DNA from: Paratinospora sagittata
Lineage: Eukaryota; Streptophyta; Magnoliopsida; Ranunculales; Menispermaceae
Direction: 5' to 3'
DNA: 64,000 nt
NCBI GenBank assembly: GCA_035771175.1
Contig: CM069608.1
Location: 7,704,519-7,768,518, forward strand
Shown: positions 23,201 to 30,954 of the stretch, one piece after another
Layout: each line of letters starts with the position of its first letter
How positions within the stretch are numbered: position 1 is the stretch's first letter
Made by a program: the position numbers and the translations under genes
Notes under the pieces: generated by a model
The model's input: the letters and a program-made list of their open reading frames with translations, nothing else
What the model was told of the DNA's origin: nothing
Database searches by the model: none

Positions 23201-24242
23201 AAGGTGATAGTAATGAACTTTGATGACATAAGAGGAAGGCAATCTTTCAAGGCATCCAAAAGATTCAAGATCTCATGAGCTTCTATTTGTCCTTTAGAAG
23301 AATCAAAAGAAGCTTTTGTTTTATCAAGAAGTAGAAGAAGCCTTTCCAAGATGTTTGTGATCCCTTGACTGGCAGGGGCCAACACAGAAGATCTTTGAAA
23401 GCTTTGCAAGACGGCGTGGAGGCAATGATGGGACTGCTTTCTAACCTGTAAATTGTGCCATTATACATGTTACCTATTCATATTACAGTAAAATTAGCAC
23501 AATTCCTTGTCCCCTTGCTTATAGGTTTGGCTAGGATTTAGTACTGGTGAGAATTATAATTGGAATGGATGGGAATTCAAAAAACTAGCTGCTTAATACG
23601 GTGAGTTTTCAATATAAATAACTCGTCCTACACTAAAATTGCAACACATGTGCATTGAAAATTGGCATAACACAAACATTCAACAAAAAAAGTATGCAAT
23701 TGTCCAGGCTGGATTAGTATAAATTCAAATTACAAGCCAATGTAGGCGAAGCAAAAAAAACACACCTTGGGCCGAGAATCGCAGATGAAACTAAGAAGAA
23801 AATCGTATAGCTGAGAAATCTCCGACCAAGTGACCTTATCACCAACAACAAGCAAATGCGAAACGCATTTCAATCCAGCCGTTATGGCATCAATAGGAGC
23901 GGACTCGGAACGGAGAATCCGAAGTACGGGCTCCGAAGCAAAACCTTTGTTCTTCCTCAAAAGTGCGGGTGAGATCTTAGGGAGAATTGTGAATTGGAGA
24001 GTGAGAAGCGCTGTGATTGTAGCATGTGAGGGTTTTGATTCGACGGATAGACGATCCAGAGAAGCCGTTGTAGCGCCGAAGTAAGCTATGGGCGTTAGAG
24101 GGAGGCGCTGGTCTTTGAGCTCTTGAGACATGGTGCCGATGACAGCACAAAGGTGTTGGTGATCATCTTGGATCGAGTTGCTGTAACGAGAGAGAACGTA
24201 GTCGCAGATGTCTTCGTGCTCGTGCATTTCCAAGCCCTCCAT
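340..24242 (-). CDS. RRP12: RRP12-like protein gene (HEAT-repeat, NUC173 family), 16 exons seen, 3' end outside window
   Basis: The spliced product matches the plant RRP12-like family, nucleolar HEAT/ARM-repeat proteins needed for export and maturation of pre-ribosomal subunits. Exons on the minus strand: 24242-23766, 23445-22920, 22658-22398, 19006-18915, 14750-14541, 14467-14063, 13477-13296, 13157-13064, 12958-12902, 12284-12141, 12018-11947, 10754-10641, 10246-10085, 9923-9795, 605-504, 422-340. All junctions are GT-AG and keep frame, giving 3,110 coding bases (about 1,036 codons) with no stop. Landmarks are EDHQHLCAVIG-like N-terminal text (here DDHQHLCAVIGTMSQELKDQ), LKNLADMQKL and LHECVGSALLAMGPE in the NUC173 region (about residues 420-520), and KKTRNRAYDILVKIGHA and TPEEHMKLLTNIRK near the C-terminus. 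ATG 24242 was chosen because the frame upstream has no ATG. The family usually runs to about 1,280 residues, so about 240 are missing to the left. Intron 14 is 9.2 kb. The gene looks functional. Identity is by recalled family sequence, not by a search. Confidence 0.93.
504..605 (-). CDS. RRP12: RRP12-like exon 15
   Basis: The acceptor TGCCAG precedes 605 and donor GTATGG follows 504. It encodes VKLLLEILVKKCGIDAVKAV and TPEEHMKLLTNIRK. Confidence 0.92.
1098..2302 (+). mobile_element. RTE-type LINE remnant (reverse transcriptase 3' half) in RRP12 intron 14
   Basis: Broken + strand frames read as an RTE-clade reverse transcriptase: STMEAIYLLGRYMARYKEKK, KDLYMVFIDSKKPMI, then KEGEIDEDVNQ, KKQYVSKLSVTKL, a MVGVAPIGDKMRG segment, and the diagnostic RTE end NRGRGRPKITWAGIIKKDL with NRAEWRKQIHVAN. 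Stops and frameshifts are frequent, and about 120 bp near 1612-1735 does not fit. It lies antisense to RRP12 and is dead. A T-rich stretch follows at 2308-2350. Confidence 0.85.
2374..2980 (+). repeat. Left inverted arm of foldback element
   Basis: It pairs with 4025-4627. It contains the GC-rich block around 2717-2815, which is also present at 24369-24480. Confidence 0.85.
3128..3320 (+). mobile_element. tRNA-derived SINE-like unit
   Basis: GTGGTTCAGTTGGTTCGG resembles a Pol III box A, and GGTCGCAGGATCAAACCC sits about 50 bp downstream like a degenerate box B. The body continues to about 3320 and meets an (AT)n run at 3325-3364. A second copy begins at 24792 in the same flanking context, so it was already inside the ancestral foldback element. 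Confidence 0.55.
3325..3364. repeat. (AT)n microsatellite
   Basis: An uninterrupted alternating AT run directly after the SINE-like unit. Confidence 0.95.
3467..4022 (+). mobile_element. L1-type LINE fragment inside the foldback element
   Basis: It shows the same RT text as 5165-5720 (QYADDTLFLLHGEEDNVTNA and a VADGLGKL-like block). It is nearly identical base for base to that copy, including shared stops, so it is a local duplicate rather than an independent insertion. Confidence 0.85.
4025..4627 (-). repeat. Right inverted arm of foldback element
   Basis: This is the reverse complement of 2374-2980 with scattered substitutions and small indels. Confidence 0.85.
4800..5164 (-). mobile_element. 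LINE 3' end, minus strand
   Basis: On the minus strand the text LYTTLWSLWPECINKVFNN and LWKDTKFVASSWVHAS resembles the C-terminal end of plant LINE ORF2. It is followed by an A-rich tail (T-rich at 4806-4838 on the plus strand). Confidence 0.55.
5165..6860 (+). mobile_element. L1-type LINE ORF2 remnant in RRP12 intron 14
   Basis: Broken + strand frames carry the RT palm text (RQGDPLSSFLFTLVADGLGK in one frame and YTDDTLFLLHGEEDNVTNA at about 5419, where the usual YADD is changed). Next come SKRLEGWKLAFLSKGGRLAL, ERGLGFGNIAWRKMWWQM, VGDGHTFRFWEDSWLRDKS, and a zf-RVT-like end IPSKIKVFFHC near 6525. Many stops show it is inactive. The 3' limit is uncertain. Confidence 0.8.
7231..7870 (+). repeat. 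Long pyrimidine-rich (CTT/TTTC) tract
   Basis: About 640 bp of almost pure C/T on the plus strand, purine-rich on the RRP12 sense strand. The open frames here are composition artefacts of F/S/L or K/E/R codons. No repeat unit is strict. Confidence 0.85.
7871..9794. other. Remaining intron 14, nothing recognised
   Basis: AT-rich intronic sequence. I see no coding similarity, tandem array or clear element ends. Confidence 0.6.
9795..9923 (-). CDS. RRP12: RRP12-like exon 14
   Basis: The acceptor TATGCAG precedes 9923 and donor GTTTGC follows 9795. It encodes ANLGLLKVLVAKSQPEWLQI to TKNYFQAK. It is followed by the 9.2-kb intron 14. Confidence 0.9.
10085..10246 (-). CDS. RRP12: RRP12-like exon 13
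   Basis: The acceptor TTTCAG precedes 10246 and donor GTTTTG follows 10085. It encodes VAGQLAGKSPQVISAAVKGL to LLKGKNREIIK. Confidence 0.92.
10269..10482. mobile_element. MITE-like element in RRP12 intron 12
   Basis: The ends are inverted: AGGCTCTGTGTGGTTTGTTA at the left and, in reverse complement, AGGTTGCGTTTGGTTTGTGA at the right. The short length, AT-rich body and no coding fit a MITE. No target duplication is clear. Confidence 0.6.
10641..10754 (-). CDS. RRP12: RRP12-like exon 12
   Basis: The acceptor TTTGCAG precedes 10754 and donor GTATTA follows 10641. It encodes PNKKTRNRAYDILVKIGHAY and GDEEKGGKKENLELLFHT, a strongly conserved block. Confidence 0.92.
11394..11625. repeat. Two-copy tandem repeat (~118 bp) with (TAG)n
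   Basis: Each unit begins with a TAG triplet run, then AAAAATTCTGCAACATTTC, ACAATTGGGATAAGGTTTTA and GTTAACTTCCA. Units start near 11400 and 11512 within RRP12 intron 11. Confidence 0.85.
11808..11935 (-). mobile_element. Short LINE/SINE-type 3' tail, minus strand
   Basis: A T-rich stretch at 11812-11842 (poly-A on minus) is joined to TTGAGTAGAAACAAATATAT and GGAGGCACCAAAAGTGC. The same arrangement is seen at 4806-4915 and 12345-12440, as expected for 5'-truncated retroposon ends. Confidence 0.5.
11947..12018 (-). CDS. RRP12: RRP12-like exon 11
   Basis: The acceptor TTTCAG precedes 12018 and donor GTATTT follows 11947. It encodes DTSELKKHDIISSFLDEIVL then AVKE. Confidence 0.9.
12141..12284 (-). 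CDS. RRP12: RRP12-like exon 10
   Basis: The acceptor GTCCAG precedes 12284 and donor GTCATT follows 12141. It encodes DRVDFLSAKLGVLLQLMIEK and SAKHHRLDCLYSLLVHVAQ. Confidence 0.9.
12340..12610 (-). mobile_element. Retroposon 3' tail in RRP12 intron 9, minus strand
   Basis: Same pattern as 4806 and 11812: a T-rich run, AGAAGAAACGAAACAGATA, then AGAATAGCACCAGAGCTAC. It is probably a 5'-truncated LINE end. Confidence 0.5.
12902..12958 (-). CDS. RRP12: RRP12-like exon 9 (57 bp)
   Basis: This short exon encodes DDESLIQKKSYKILSIILM between acceptor TTGGCAG and donor GTATTA. It restores the family block that would otherwise be missing between exons 8 and 10. Confidence 0.9.
13064..13157 (-). CDS. 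RRP12: RRP12-like exon 8
   Basis: The acceptor CTCACAG precedes 13157 and donor GTCTGT follows 13064. It encodes RAQRLDLAVSFLPGLDVEDV to AIKLGLQ. Confidence 0.9.
13296..13477 (-). CDS. RRP12: RRP12-like exon 7
   Basis: The acceptor TTGCAG precedes 13477 and donor GTGGTG follows 13296. It encodes STIGEFSSISDKAVVKRFFG followed by a lysine run and DDSLVAA. The lysine-rich acidic linker replaces a variable linker in the family. Confidence 0.9.
14063..14467 (-). CDS. RRP12: RRP12-like exon 6
   Basis: The acceptor TTGACAG precedes 14467 and donor GTACTT follows 14063. It encodes FKQEGKIFSSRAAEALVYSL to KSSKCRGSLLK. Most of this exon and the following intron recur inverted at 26.5-27.2 kb. Confidence 0.92.
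14541..14750 (-). CDS. RRP12: RRP12-like exon 5
   Basis: The acceptor CATGCAG precedes 14750 and donor GTATGT follows 14541. It encodes LHECVGSALLAMGPENFLSI to GPMKQKSLM, the most conserved part of the NUC173 domain. Confidence 0.92.
15428..16195 (+). mobile_element. RTE-type LINE remnant in RRP12 intron 4
   Basis: This is a second, more decayed relative of the 1.1-2.3 kb element, with a TVDAIYLL-like region at 15447, AKLEAWEEALKSEEFKTS at about 15838, FRHLGFIIHQGEMKQNV at about 15990, and a VEVAPTEDEMREY end near 16190. Its 15988-16095 part recurs inverted at 26380-26482. Confidence 0.8.
16450..16474. repeat. (GA)n microsatellite
   Basis: An uninterrupted GA dinucleotide run in RRP12 intron 4. 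Confidence 0.95.
16475..18914. other. Rest of RRP12 intron 4, mostly unrecognised
   Basis: AT-rich. A segment of about 100 bp is imperfectly duplicated at 16615-16665 and 16707-16760 (GGGATTTTA then CCCTCTTACC and CTACCCAATG). At 18640-18790 there are ACCCGAC and TTGGGTTGGGTTGG motifs typical of a common plant DNA-element end. A C-run and A-run lie at 18850-18880. Confidence 0.5.
18915..19006 (-). CDS. RRP12: RRP12-like exon 4
   Basis: The acceptor ACTTAG precedes 19006 and donor GTATTT follows 18915. It encodes GEDSAYLLKVTLKNLADMQK to LPCRKQ. It is a 92-bp exon isolated between introns of 3.4 and 4.2 kb. Confidence 0.9.
20169..20208. repeat. (GAT)n microsatellite
   Basis: An uninterrupted run of GAT/ATG triplets in RRP12 intron 3. 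Confidence 0.95.
20240..20790 (-). mobile_element. Probable LINE 3' part, minus strand, in RRP12 intron 3
   Basis: It begins with a T-rich tail and GGGAAAAAACAAAGAAATATATTAATA, written here only as a motif of the same layout seen at 4806 and 12345, and extends further inward. No frame is well enough preserved to name the domain. Confidence 0.4.
21745..22261. mobile_element. hAT-like non-autonomous element in RRP12 intron 3
   Basis: The ends are inverted: CATGGTTTTCAAAAC at the left and CAAGGTTTTTAAAAG in reverse complement at the right. The 7-bp direct repeat GCTGAAA flanks it (21738-21744 and 22262-22268). The subterminal sequence is rich in GCCTTGAGGC/GAGGC motifs, typical of a widespread plant MITE class. 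There is no transposase. Confidence 0.75.
22398..22658 (-). CDS. RRP12: RRP12-like exon 3
   Basis: The acceptor TTGACAG precedes 22658 and donor GTACTC follows 22398. It encodes EIFGCEHEEAVFATMEAMKS to VVSTMFDKL, entering the NUC173 region. Exon phase 1 at both ends is consistent with its neighbours. Confidence 0.92.
22920..23445 (-). CDS. RRP12: RRP12-like exon 2 (residues 160-335)
   Basis: The acceptor is TTTACAG before 23445, and the donor GTACG follows 22920. It encodes VRKQSHHCLHAVLQSF through VVFHSLA, helical HEAT-like text. It ends one base into a codon that is completed by exon 3. Confidence 0.92.
23766..24242 (-). CDS. RRP12: RRP12-like exon 1 (residues 1-159)
   Basis: It starts at ATG 24242 (MEGLEMHEHEDICDYVLSR) and ends ICDSRPK before donor GTGTG at 23765-23761. 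An in-frame extension to 24272 begins with GTG, so it is not used. The exon holds the conserved N-terminal block with DQRLPLTPIAYFGATTASLD. Confidence 0.92.
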
Positions 24243-24368
24243 GGCAGCAATCCCAGTTGTCGATGCTCCCACTACAGAAACCCTAATAATATATCAGTTG
24301 GAGAACGCTCGCAGACCGGCAGATGGAGGGGTTTTATGATTTTTGTAAAACAGTAGCGAGCGGTTTTA

Positions 24369-24893
24369 GAAAGAATACCTCGCGTTCCGGGGACAGCTTG
24401 GAGTTGCAGCGCGATTTTCGAGCTTGGAGTTGCAGCGGCGCGATTAGGTTTCCTCGGTAAGTTTGCGCAGCGGCCGGAGAAAGAAGAGAAGAAGGTGTTT
24501 TTTTTCACAGAGTTCCGTTTATCTTTATTTTTATATTACGGTAAGATGCACCCATCTTTTTTTGCTTTAAATAGTTTTCATTATTTTTCTCTCTTTTTAA
24601 TTATACATATTTTATTATTTATTACATTAATAATAATAATAAGTAATTAAATAGTTTAAAACTAGTTTAACACATTTTATAATTTTTAAATTATTTTATA
24701 CATAATAATAATAATAACCTCATATAATGTAAATAAATATTTTATGATTTAGAAAATAATTATGATCATTGTGATATTAACATTATTTGCCAATGAGGTC
24801 GTGGTTTAGTTGGTTCGATAGTTATTTCTCTTAAAGCAAGGTCGCAAGATCAAACCTTCATTTTGTATAGGATTTTGCTTCGTTGGAGACCTT
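24369..24893 (+). mobile_element. Partial copy of the foldback element at the RRP12 5' end
   Basis: It matches 2717-3225 in order: the GC-rich block, the ATGCACCCATCTTTTTT region, AT-rich DNA with AAT triplets, and the SINE-like head at 24792 (GTGGTTTAGTTGGTTCG). It begins about 127 bp upstream of the RRP12 ATG, so the gene's promoter or 5' UTR is partly element sequence, or the element captured the 5' UTR. Confidence 0.8.
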
Positions 24894-26200
24894 TTCAAAG
24901 ATCGAGGATATACCGAAGATAGCCTTCAAAACAAGATATGGATATTATGAATTTCTGGTAATGCCTTTCAATTTTACCAATGCACATGTCATGTTTATGG
25001 ACTTGATACAGAGGGTATTTAAACCATATCTTGATCAATTCATCATTGTGTTCATTGATGATATTTTCATTTATTCCAAGACTCAGGAGGAACATGAGCA
25101 ACACCTCATTCTTACTCTATAGACACTGAGAGAGCATAAGTTGTATGTGAGTTTTCGATAAATAAAGTTAACTTTTTTGGTCATGTGGTCAGTGCAGAAG
25201 GAATATTTGTTGATTCTGCTAAGGTTGAGGCTATGATAAATTGGCCAAGACCAACCACAGTGACAGAGACACGTAGTTTTCTGGGATTAGTTGGTTATTA
25301 CAAAAAGTTTGTGGAGGGATTTTCCAGATTAGTTGCTCCATTTACTAGGTTGACCCAGAAAAATGTGTCATTTGTGTGGAGTGATGGTTGTGAAAATGCT
25401 TTCATTGAGCTGAAAAAGAAGTTGACCACAACACCAGTTCTAGTACTTTTAGAATCGGGAAAGGAGTTAGTGATTTATACTGATGCATCACACTCTGGTC
25501 TGGGATGCGTACTAATGTAAGAGGGTAGAGTGATTGCTTATGCATCTAGACAGTTAAAGGTGCATGAGAAGAATTACCCTGTGCATGATTTGGAGCTGAC
25601 AGTCGTTGTGTTTGCTTTGAAATTATGGAGGCATTACCTGTATGGTGAAAAGTTCACACTGTATTCAGACCATAAGAGTCTTAAATATATATTTTACCAG
25701 AAAGAACTGAATATGAGGCAGGTAGATGGCTCGAATTCCTGAAGGATTCACATTGGAGTATCATCATGGGAAGGCCAACGTTGCAGCTGATGCATTGAGC
25801 AGGAAATGAATTGAGACCAGTGTGGTGACTTGTCAGATGACCCATGAGTGGCGACTATTGGAGAGAGTGACTATGACGAGTGTCCTCTTTATGGCACCAC
25901 ACGTGGATATATGTGCTCAGATGCATATTCAGCTGACAGATTCTCATATTCAGAGGATTAAAAATCTGCAGGAGCATGATCCTGATTTTGGTATGTATTA
26001 TTTGTGGGCTGATATAGCAGATAAAGTTGATTGGCATAGAGGTCCGGATGGTATTCTGCGTTTTTAAGGGAGATTATGGGTTCTTGTAGATAGAGACTTG
26101 AGGGTTGAGTTCCTTCAGAAAGCACATAGATCTCAGTAAACTATTCACCCAGGGTCTACAAGATGTATCATGGCTTAGAAGGAGGAAAATAGATATGACT
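24893..26200 (+). pseudogene. Ty3/gypsy pol fragment (RT, RNase H, integrase start)
   Basis: RT text includes [17 protein letters not shown] and the catalytic box [10 protein letters not shown] (about 25060). RNase H follows: [34 protein letters not shown] and [11 protein letters not shown]. The linker and integrase start are HIQRIKNLQEHDPDFGMYY and QKAHRSQ.TIHPGSTRC near 26150. There are stop codons at 25120, 25518 and 26066 and frameshifts. It has neither gag, protease, the rest of integrase nor LTRs, so it is a fragment. It lies in the opposite direction to RRP12. Confidence 0.9.
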
Positions 26201-26379
26201 TTCAAATGATATTGCATTTTCTTTTTAAAGAAATTGCATTGAATCATTATTTGTTGAGCATGCATTATATTATTTGATCACTGCATACATTTGTTTTAAT
26301 TGTTAAAATAAACAGTTATTTATAAAAGCATATATGATATCATAATAAGAAATATTCACCAAGTTTGCAGTGATTTATA

Positions 26380-27169
26380 TTAAATTTGCATCTCCATCAC
26401 ATTTGGTTTATTAATCTATTGTTTCTTTATTCACCAACATTTTGTTTCATCTCTCCTTGATGAATAATGAATCCCAAATGCTTGTGGTCCTTATTCTCTG
26501 CCTGATGTTTGTGGAATAATATGTTCTACTTTGCAGATACTCATTCAACAGAATAAAAGATTGTTGGAAGGTGAAAATGATTTATTAAGTGATGACATGA
26601 GTATTTCTGAACAAAGGGCCAGAGCCAGTTATACAAAGCCTGTTGCAGCTAATAATTTGAGCGCTCTGAAGTCATCGTCTGGTGCATTCCTGTCAGTTCT
26701 TCGTGACGTCTTTTTAAAATCTTCGAAATGTCGTGGTAGCCTTTTGAAGGTACTTCAATTCACATCTTTCCTTAATAATGTATGGTTGCTCACAAGAGAT
26801 TGATGGTTATAGGAAGGCTGTATAATTTGATTTAGTCAAAATTTGCTTTTAGCTAATTTTTGTTATTTCACCGAAGATTATTCAGAGTAGGTTTCCTGAA
26901 TATTTTATGATGTTTTATAGAATATTGAACAAGCTGGAAATTGAATGGATAATTTTAGCATATACACTGCCGAAACTCATGGTGTGGCTAGTGCCAACTT
27001 TTATGAATTTTCCAGTAATGCTTGTATCTTATAAACAAGGATAAAATGACATAAGAAACTGGCTAATAACAAATAACACTACTTCTCATGTTTATGGGAA
27101 GTGGCATTAGCTAATGCATTATGTACGTAACATTTAAAACTTTCTACCAATTAACTCCACTTAGCAGTG
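26380..27169 (+). pseudogene. Inverted, internally deleted copy of RRP12 intron 4-exon 6-intron 6
   Basis: 26380-26482 is the reverse complement of intron 4 LINE sequence (about 15988-16095). It is joined to a short piece of exon 6 (about 14409-14390) and then to exon 6 and intron 6 (about 14331-13635). The exon part (26531-26750) encodes QQNKRLLEGENDLLSDDMSI to SSKCRGSLLK with few changes. Intron sequence is retained, so this is a DNA-level duplication, not a retrocopy. The coding exon lacks its first part and cannot make RRP12. Confidence 0.9.
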
Positions 27170-28808
27170 TTGATTGCCAATGAAACTGTGAAAGAATATA
27201 GAGTTAAGGGCAAAAAAGAGGTGTTGTTTAAAGTGGACTTCGCAAAAGCTTATGATTCGGTGGATTTGGGCTTCCTTGAGTTTGTGATGAAGATGAAAGG
27301 CTTTGGGGAAAGACGGAGGACATAGATGATGGGATGCCTGAGTTTTGTTACCTATTCAGTTGTGGTAAATGGCAGACCAAGGGGTAAGTTTAAGGCTAGA
27401 CATAAGCTTAGACAAGGTGATCCTTTATCTCCCTTCTGGTTCACCATCGTTGCTGATGGTCTAAGTAGATTATAAACAAGGGCTAGACAGTTTTGGATTG
27501 TGAAGGAATTTCAAATTGGTAGGGATCGTGTGGAAGTGTCTCACCTGCAGTACGCAGATGATATCTTATTTCTGTTAGAGGGTGGGGAGGCAAATGTCTC
27601 AAATGCTTTGAATATCCTTAGATGCTTCTGTGAATTCTCAAGGTTGAAGGTTAATATGGCCAAGTGCCAAATGGTAGGGGTGTGGCCCTTGAAATATCTT
27701 GGCTTGTCCTTGGGAGGGAATCCTAAGAGGGTAGATTTTTGGGACTCGGTTGTGGCTACTGTTACCAAAAGATTGGAGGGTTGGAAGAGAACTTTCCTAT
27801 CTAAAGGGGGTCGATTGGCCCTAATTCGGTAGATTTTTTTGGCTATCCCCTCATGTTATTTGTCTCTGTTTAAGGTTCCAAAGAAGGTGGCTGGATCCAT
27901 TGAAAAAAGAATGAAAGCTTTTTTTTGGAAGGGAAAAGTGGGTGAAGGGGTAAAGAATCTGATTAATTGGGACATTATTCAACAACCAGTGGAAAGAGGC
28001 GGTCTGGGCATCAGTAACATAGTTTCAAGGAATATGGTACTCTGTGGCAAGTGGATTTGGAGACTATTGAGTGACCAAAACTCTCTTTAGGCTCTAGTGG
28101 TCACTAGCAGATATGGAAGAATATCATTCTTTGGGTTTGAGGAGATGTTGAGGAGGGTGAGCCGAGTCACTTATAATTGCCCTTAGAAGTTTCTCGCTTC
28201 CTTGCTTCCTCAGTTTTGTGTGTGGTGCAATATTCAAGTTGGTGATGGACATACATTTCGTTTTTGGGAAGATAAGTGGATGGGGGATAGATCCTTGGCT
28301 GCAACTTTTCTAAACCTTTTCCTTTCGTCCTATTTGCATAACCATCCTATATCTTCATTTTTTGTTGTAGAGTCGCAGTCATGGTCCCTTCACCTTTTTC
28401 AAAACCTATCACAGTTGAACCAAGATGAAACCTCTTTTCTCCTTAATAGTCTTGCCTAAATTAACGTATCCACATACCCGATCGCCTCATATGGACCCTT
28501 GACCCTTCTGGCTAGTTTTCTTGCAAATCATTTTCCATTCACTGTCTATCTTCCCCGGGTCTTCATCTTTTCCTTTAGCGTCAGATATATGGAAGGTTCA
28601 AGTTTCGTCTAAAGTTAAGGTTTTTGGATGGCTTTTGGCTCATAGAAGGATTAATACCCATGACTTGTTACAAAAAAGGTTACCTAACTTCTGCATTTCT
28701 CCTCATTGGTGATCATTGTGTGGTCAAGCTGGGGAAAACATGGACCATATTTTTTCTTTTGTGCATACTCTTGAAGGATTTGACAGTTGTGGTTTCATTT
28801 CTCTGGGG
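27170..28808 (+). pseudogene. L1-type LINE ORF2, 5' segment (interrupted by solo LTR)
   Basis: The RT reads KKEVLFKVDFAKAYDSVDLG, RQGDPLSPFWFTIVADGLSR, then LQYADDILFLLEGGEANVSN with the catalytic YADD near 27555. After it come KRLEGWKRTFLSKGGRLALI, RGGLGISNIVSRNMVLCGKW, VGDGHTFRFWEDKWMGDRSL and a zf-RVT end VQVSSKVKVFGWLLAHRRIN. There are a few stops and frameshifts. It is cut at 28813 by an LTR and resumes at 32805. Confidence 0.9.
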
Positions 28809-28910
28809 GTAGATGTAATACCCTAGGTTTGCACAAAAAAAATAAAAAATAAAAAAAAATAATAATAATTTTGTTCGGGCAGATGCCCGGACGTTCGGGC
28901 ACCAAATTTT

Positions 28911-28921
28911 CTATATAAACA
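28911..28921 (+). promoter_or_regulatory. TATA box of LTR B
   Basis: CTATATAAAC lies about 100 bp into the LTR, upstream of a pyrimidine-rich leader, as expected for the U3/R promoter. Confidence 0.5.
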
Positions 28922-29776
28922 ACCCTCCCCCTCCTCATTTCTCACACCAAAATCACTCCTCCTTGTGATTTTCCTTTTCTTTTTCACTCATTTTGAGTTT
29001 TTGTCTTCTCTTTTGAGACTCTCTTTCCGAGACTCTTTGTGCAGTGCAACGCGGTTCTTCCCGGGGGAAGGCACCAGTTCTGAAAGGAGTTTTTATCTGA
29101 AGGTGGGGAACGAAACATAGGTTTGCTTGTCTTATAACTTTTATTAAAGTTTACATTCATTTATCATTATGTCTACTATTCATTTACACTACATTATTGC
29201 GTATAATGTTCATACTGTCATACTTATGCCTGTATATTTGGAATTCAAGTATTACGTTGTTGTTATGCCGAATTAGTAGTCAATCTGGCTCAACCAAATT
29301 CAGTCTTGTCCTCAGTAACTTTAAATAGTGAACGGGAGGCAGCGTGCTGCTCTAGACGATTGGTATTTAAGTAGACCTCGTGTCTCACCTCTCAACTGGA
29401 GACTGATGTAGTTGGTCTTATTTGAAAGCTATCAGTTTATACAAGTAATACTGAATGTCCTAACTTTGCACGTAGTGATACCGACCCTGATAAGGATCAT
29501 CAGACGTTGTCAAATCCTGCCTAAATATTAAGTAAAAACCGGACCAATTCGTGCATTGGCATCATACATAGCACCACCTAGGGACGTATGTGGTTTGTGA
29601 TTCATAGAATAGCTAGAAACGATGTTTGTTATTCATTATATTTCTCTGGAGATGAACGTACAATGAGAACCTGGCTACTCCTGGGGAGGAACATCTGTAC
29701 GTGAATCCAGAGTGTCATTCCTGAGAAGGGATGTACAATGAGAGCCCGACTATTCCTGGGGAGGGACATCCGTACG

Positions 29777-30111
29777 GGATGCGCCTGGAATGCACCGCAA
29801 CACATTCTACCCAGACGCGGGCGCACTCCCACCGCAGCGGGAGCGAACGCCAACCATTATGGTGGCTCAGTGGTTACTCAGATTGCGAAATCAAACCTTA
29901 TGAGGTTGTGAGTTCGAATCTGGGGGAGGCCATGTACTATTCATGAGTGAATAGTGTGGACAAATGATCCTAGGGTACTAGACGCTGCGGTGTGCTGTGT
30001 ACTGGGATGTGACAATATTATGGATCCATAATGGTTGGCGTTCGCTCCCGCTGCGGTGGGAGTGCGCCCGCGTCTGGGTAGAATGTGCTGCGGTGCATTC
30101 CAGGCGTGACA
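29777..30111. mobile_element. Palindromic TG...CA element, copy 1 (one arm internally deleted)
   Basis: Outer arms at 29782-29861 and 30027-30106 are inverted copies (CGCCTGGAATGCACCGCA outward). The right arm also holds an inner module and a tRNA-like promoter: box A TGGCTCAGTGG (29863-29873) and box B GTTCGAATC (29912-29920), 38 nt apart. The matching inner part of the left arm is missing. The right end GCGTGACA abuts LTR A. No clear target duplication remains, probably because LTR A inserted at the end. Confidence 0.7.
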
Positions 30112-30954
30112 AAAAGGCCTTATGTTTAATTAAATACATACATTGAAGTACACGTATAATACACGTATTTTATACGTATGAGCTAAATATACACGTGATA
30201 ATACACGTATTTGATACGTATGCGCTAAATATACGCGTGTATAATTAGTAAATAAATAAAATTATGAAATGAAGATGATACATATGAGATCATCCTATTA
30301 AAAAAAAAAAAATGAAGGTGAAGTCAATTGATTAATTTAGGGGGGTGAGTTGGTTAATTATTGAGCATGAGGGGTATGAGATCATTTTGATATAAAATAA
30401 TTATTTTCTCATTTCTCATCTTAAGCTCTCGTACGTTAAAAATAAAAAATAAAACAAAAAGAATAAACAAAATGTATAAAAAGAAAAGAATAGAGAGATG
30501 AGTGGAGGCAAAAGAAAGAATATAAAAAGAAAAAGAAGATGCTTATCTTAAATGTGTGCCGACGAGAGAGAACAAAAAAAAAACAAAAGAAAAGAAAACA
30601 AAAAAAAAACTTGCAGAGAAGGAGAAGAAGAAGAGCCGAGAGAAAGAAACGGAAGGAAGGAAGAAAGAAGGGGAAAAGGATGGAGATCCGAACCAGTGGT
30701 AAGCTATTTTTGCTATTTTTCGTCGTAAAATTACTATCTAAACTAGATATAACATTTCTAGCGGAGTAATTTTTGTCGTGGGAGCCGTTTTACGGCGTTT
30801 TCAAGAATTGGGGTTTTGACCCAACGTGAATGAAACTCCGCTAGAATGGTAGAAAATGCTCCCTGGACTGTTAGAACCCCAAATATGTGGTTAGATTCAA
30901 TTTTATGATTTTTGGAGACCGTTGGACAATTTTAATACAATTTACAACATTCGG

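Noticed and set aside
24243..24272. Upstream extension of RRP12 to an open-frame start at 24272
   Set aside because: The codon is GTG. The ATG at 24242 matches the family N-terminus.
29863..29935. A functional tRNA gene in the palindromic elements
   Set aside because: Only the promoter boxes match. No cloverleaf with paired acceptor and anticodon stems could be drawn.
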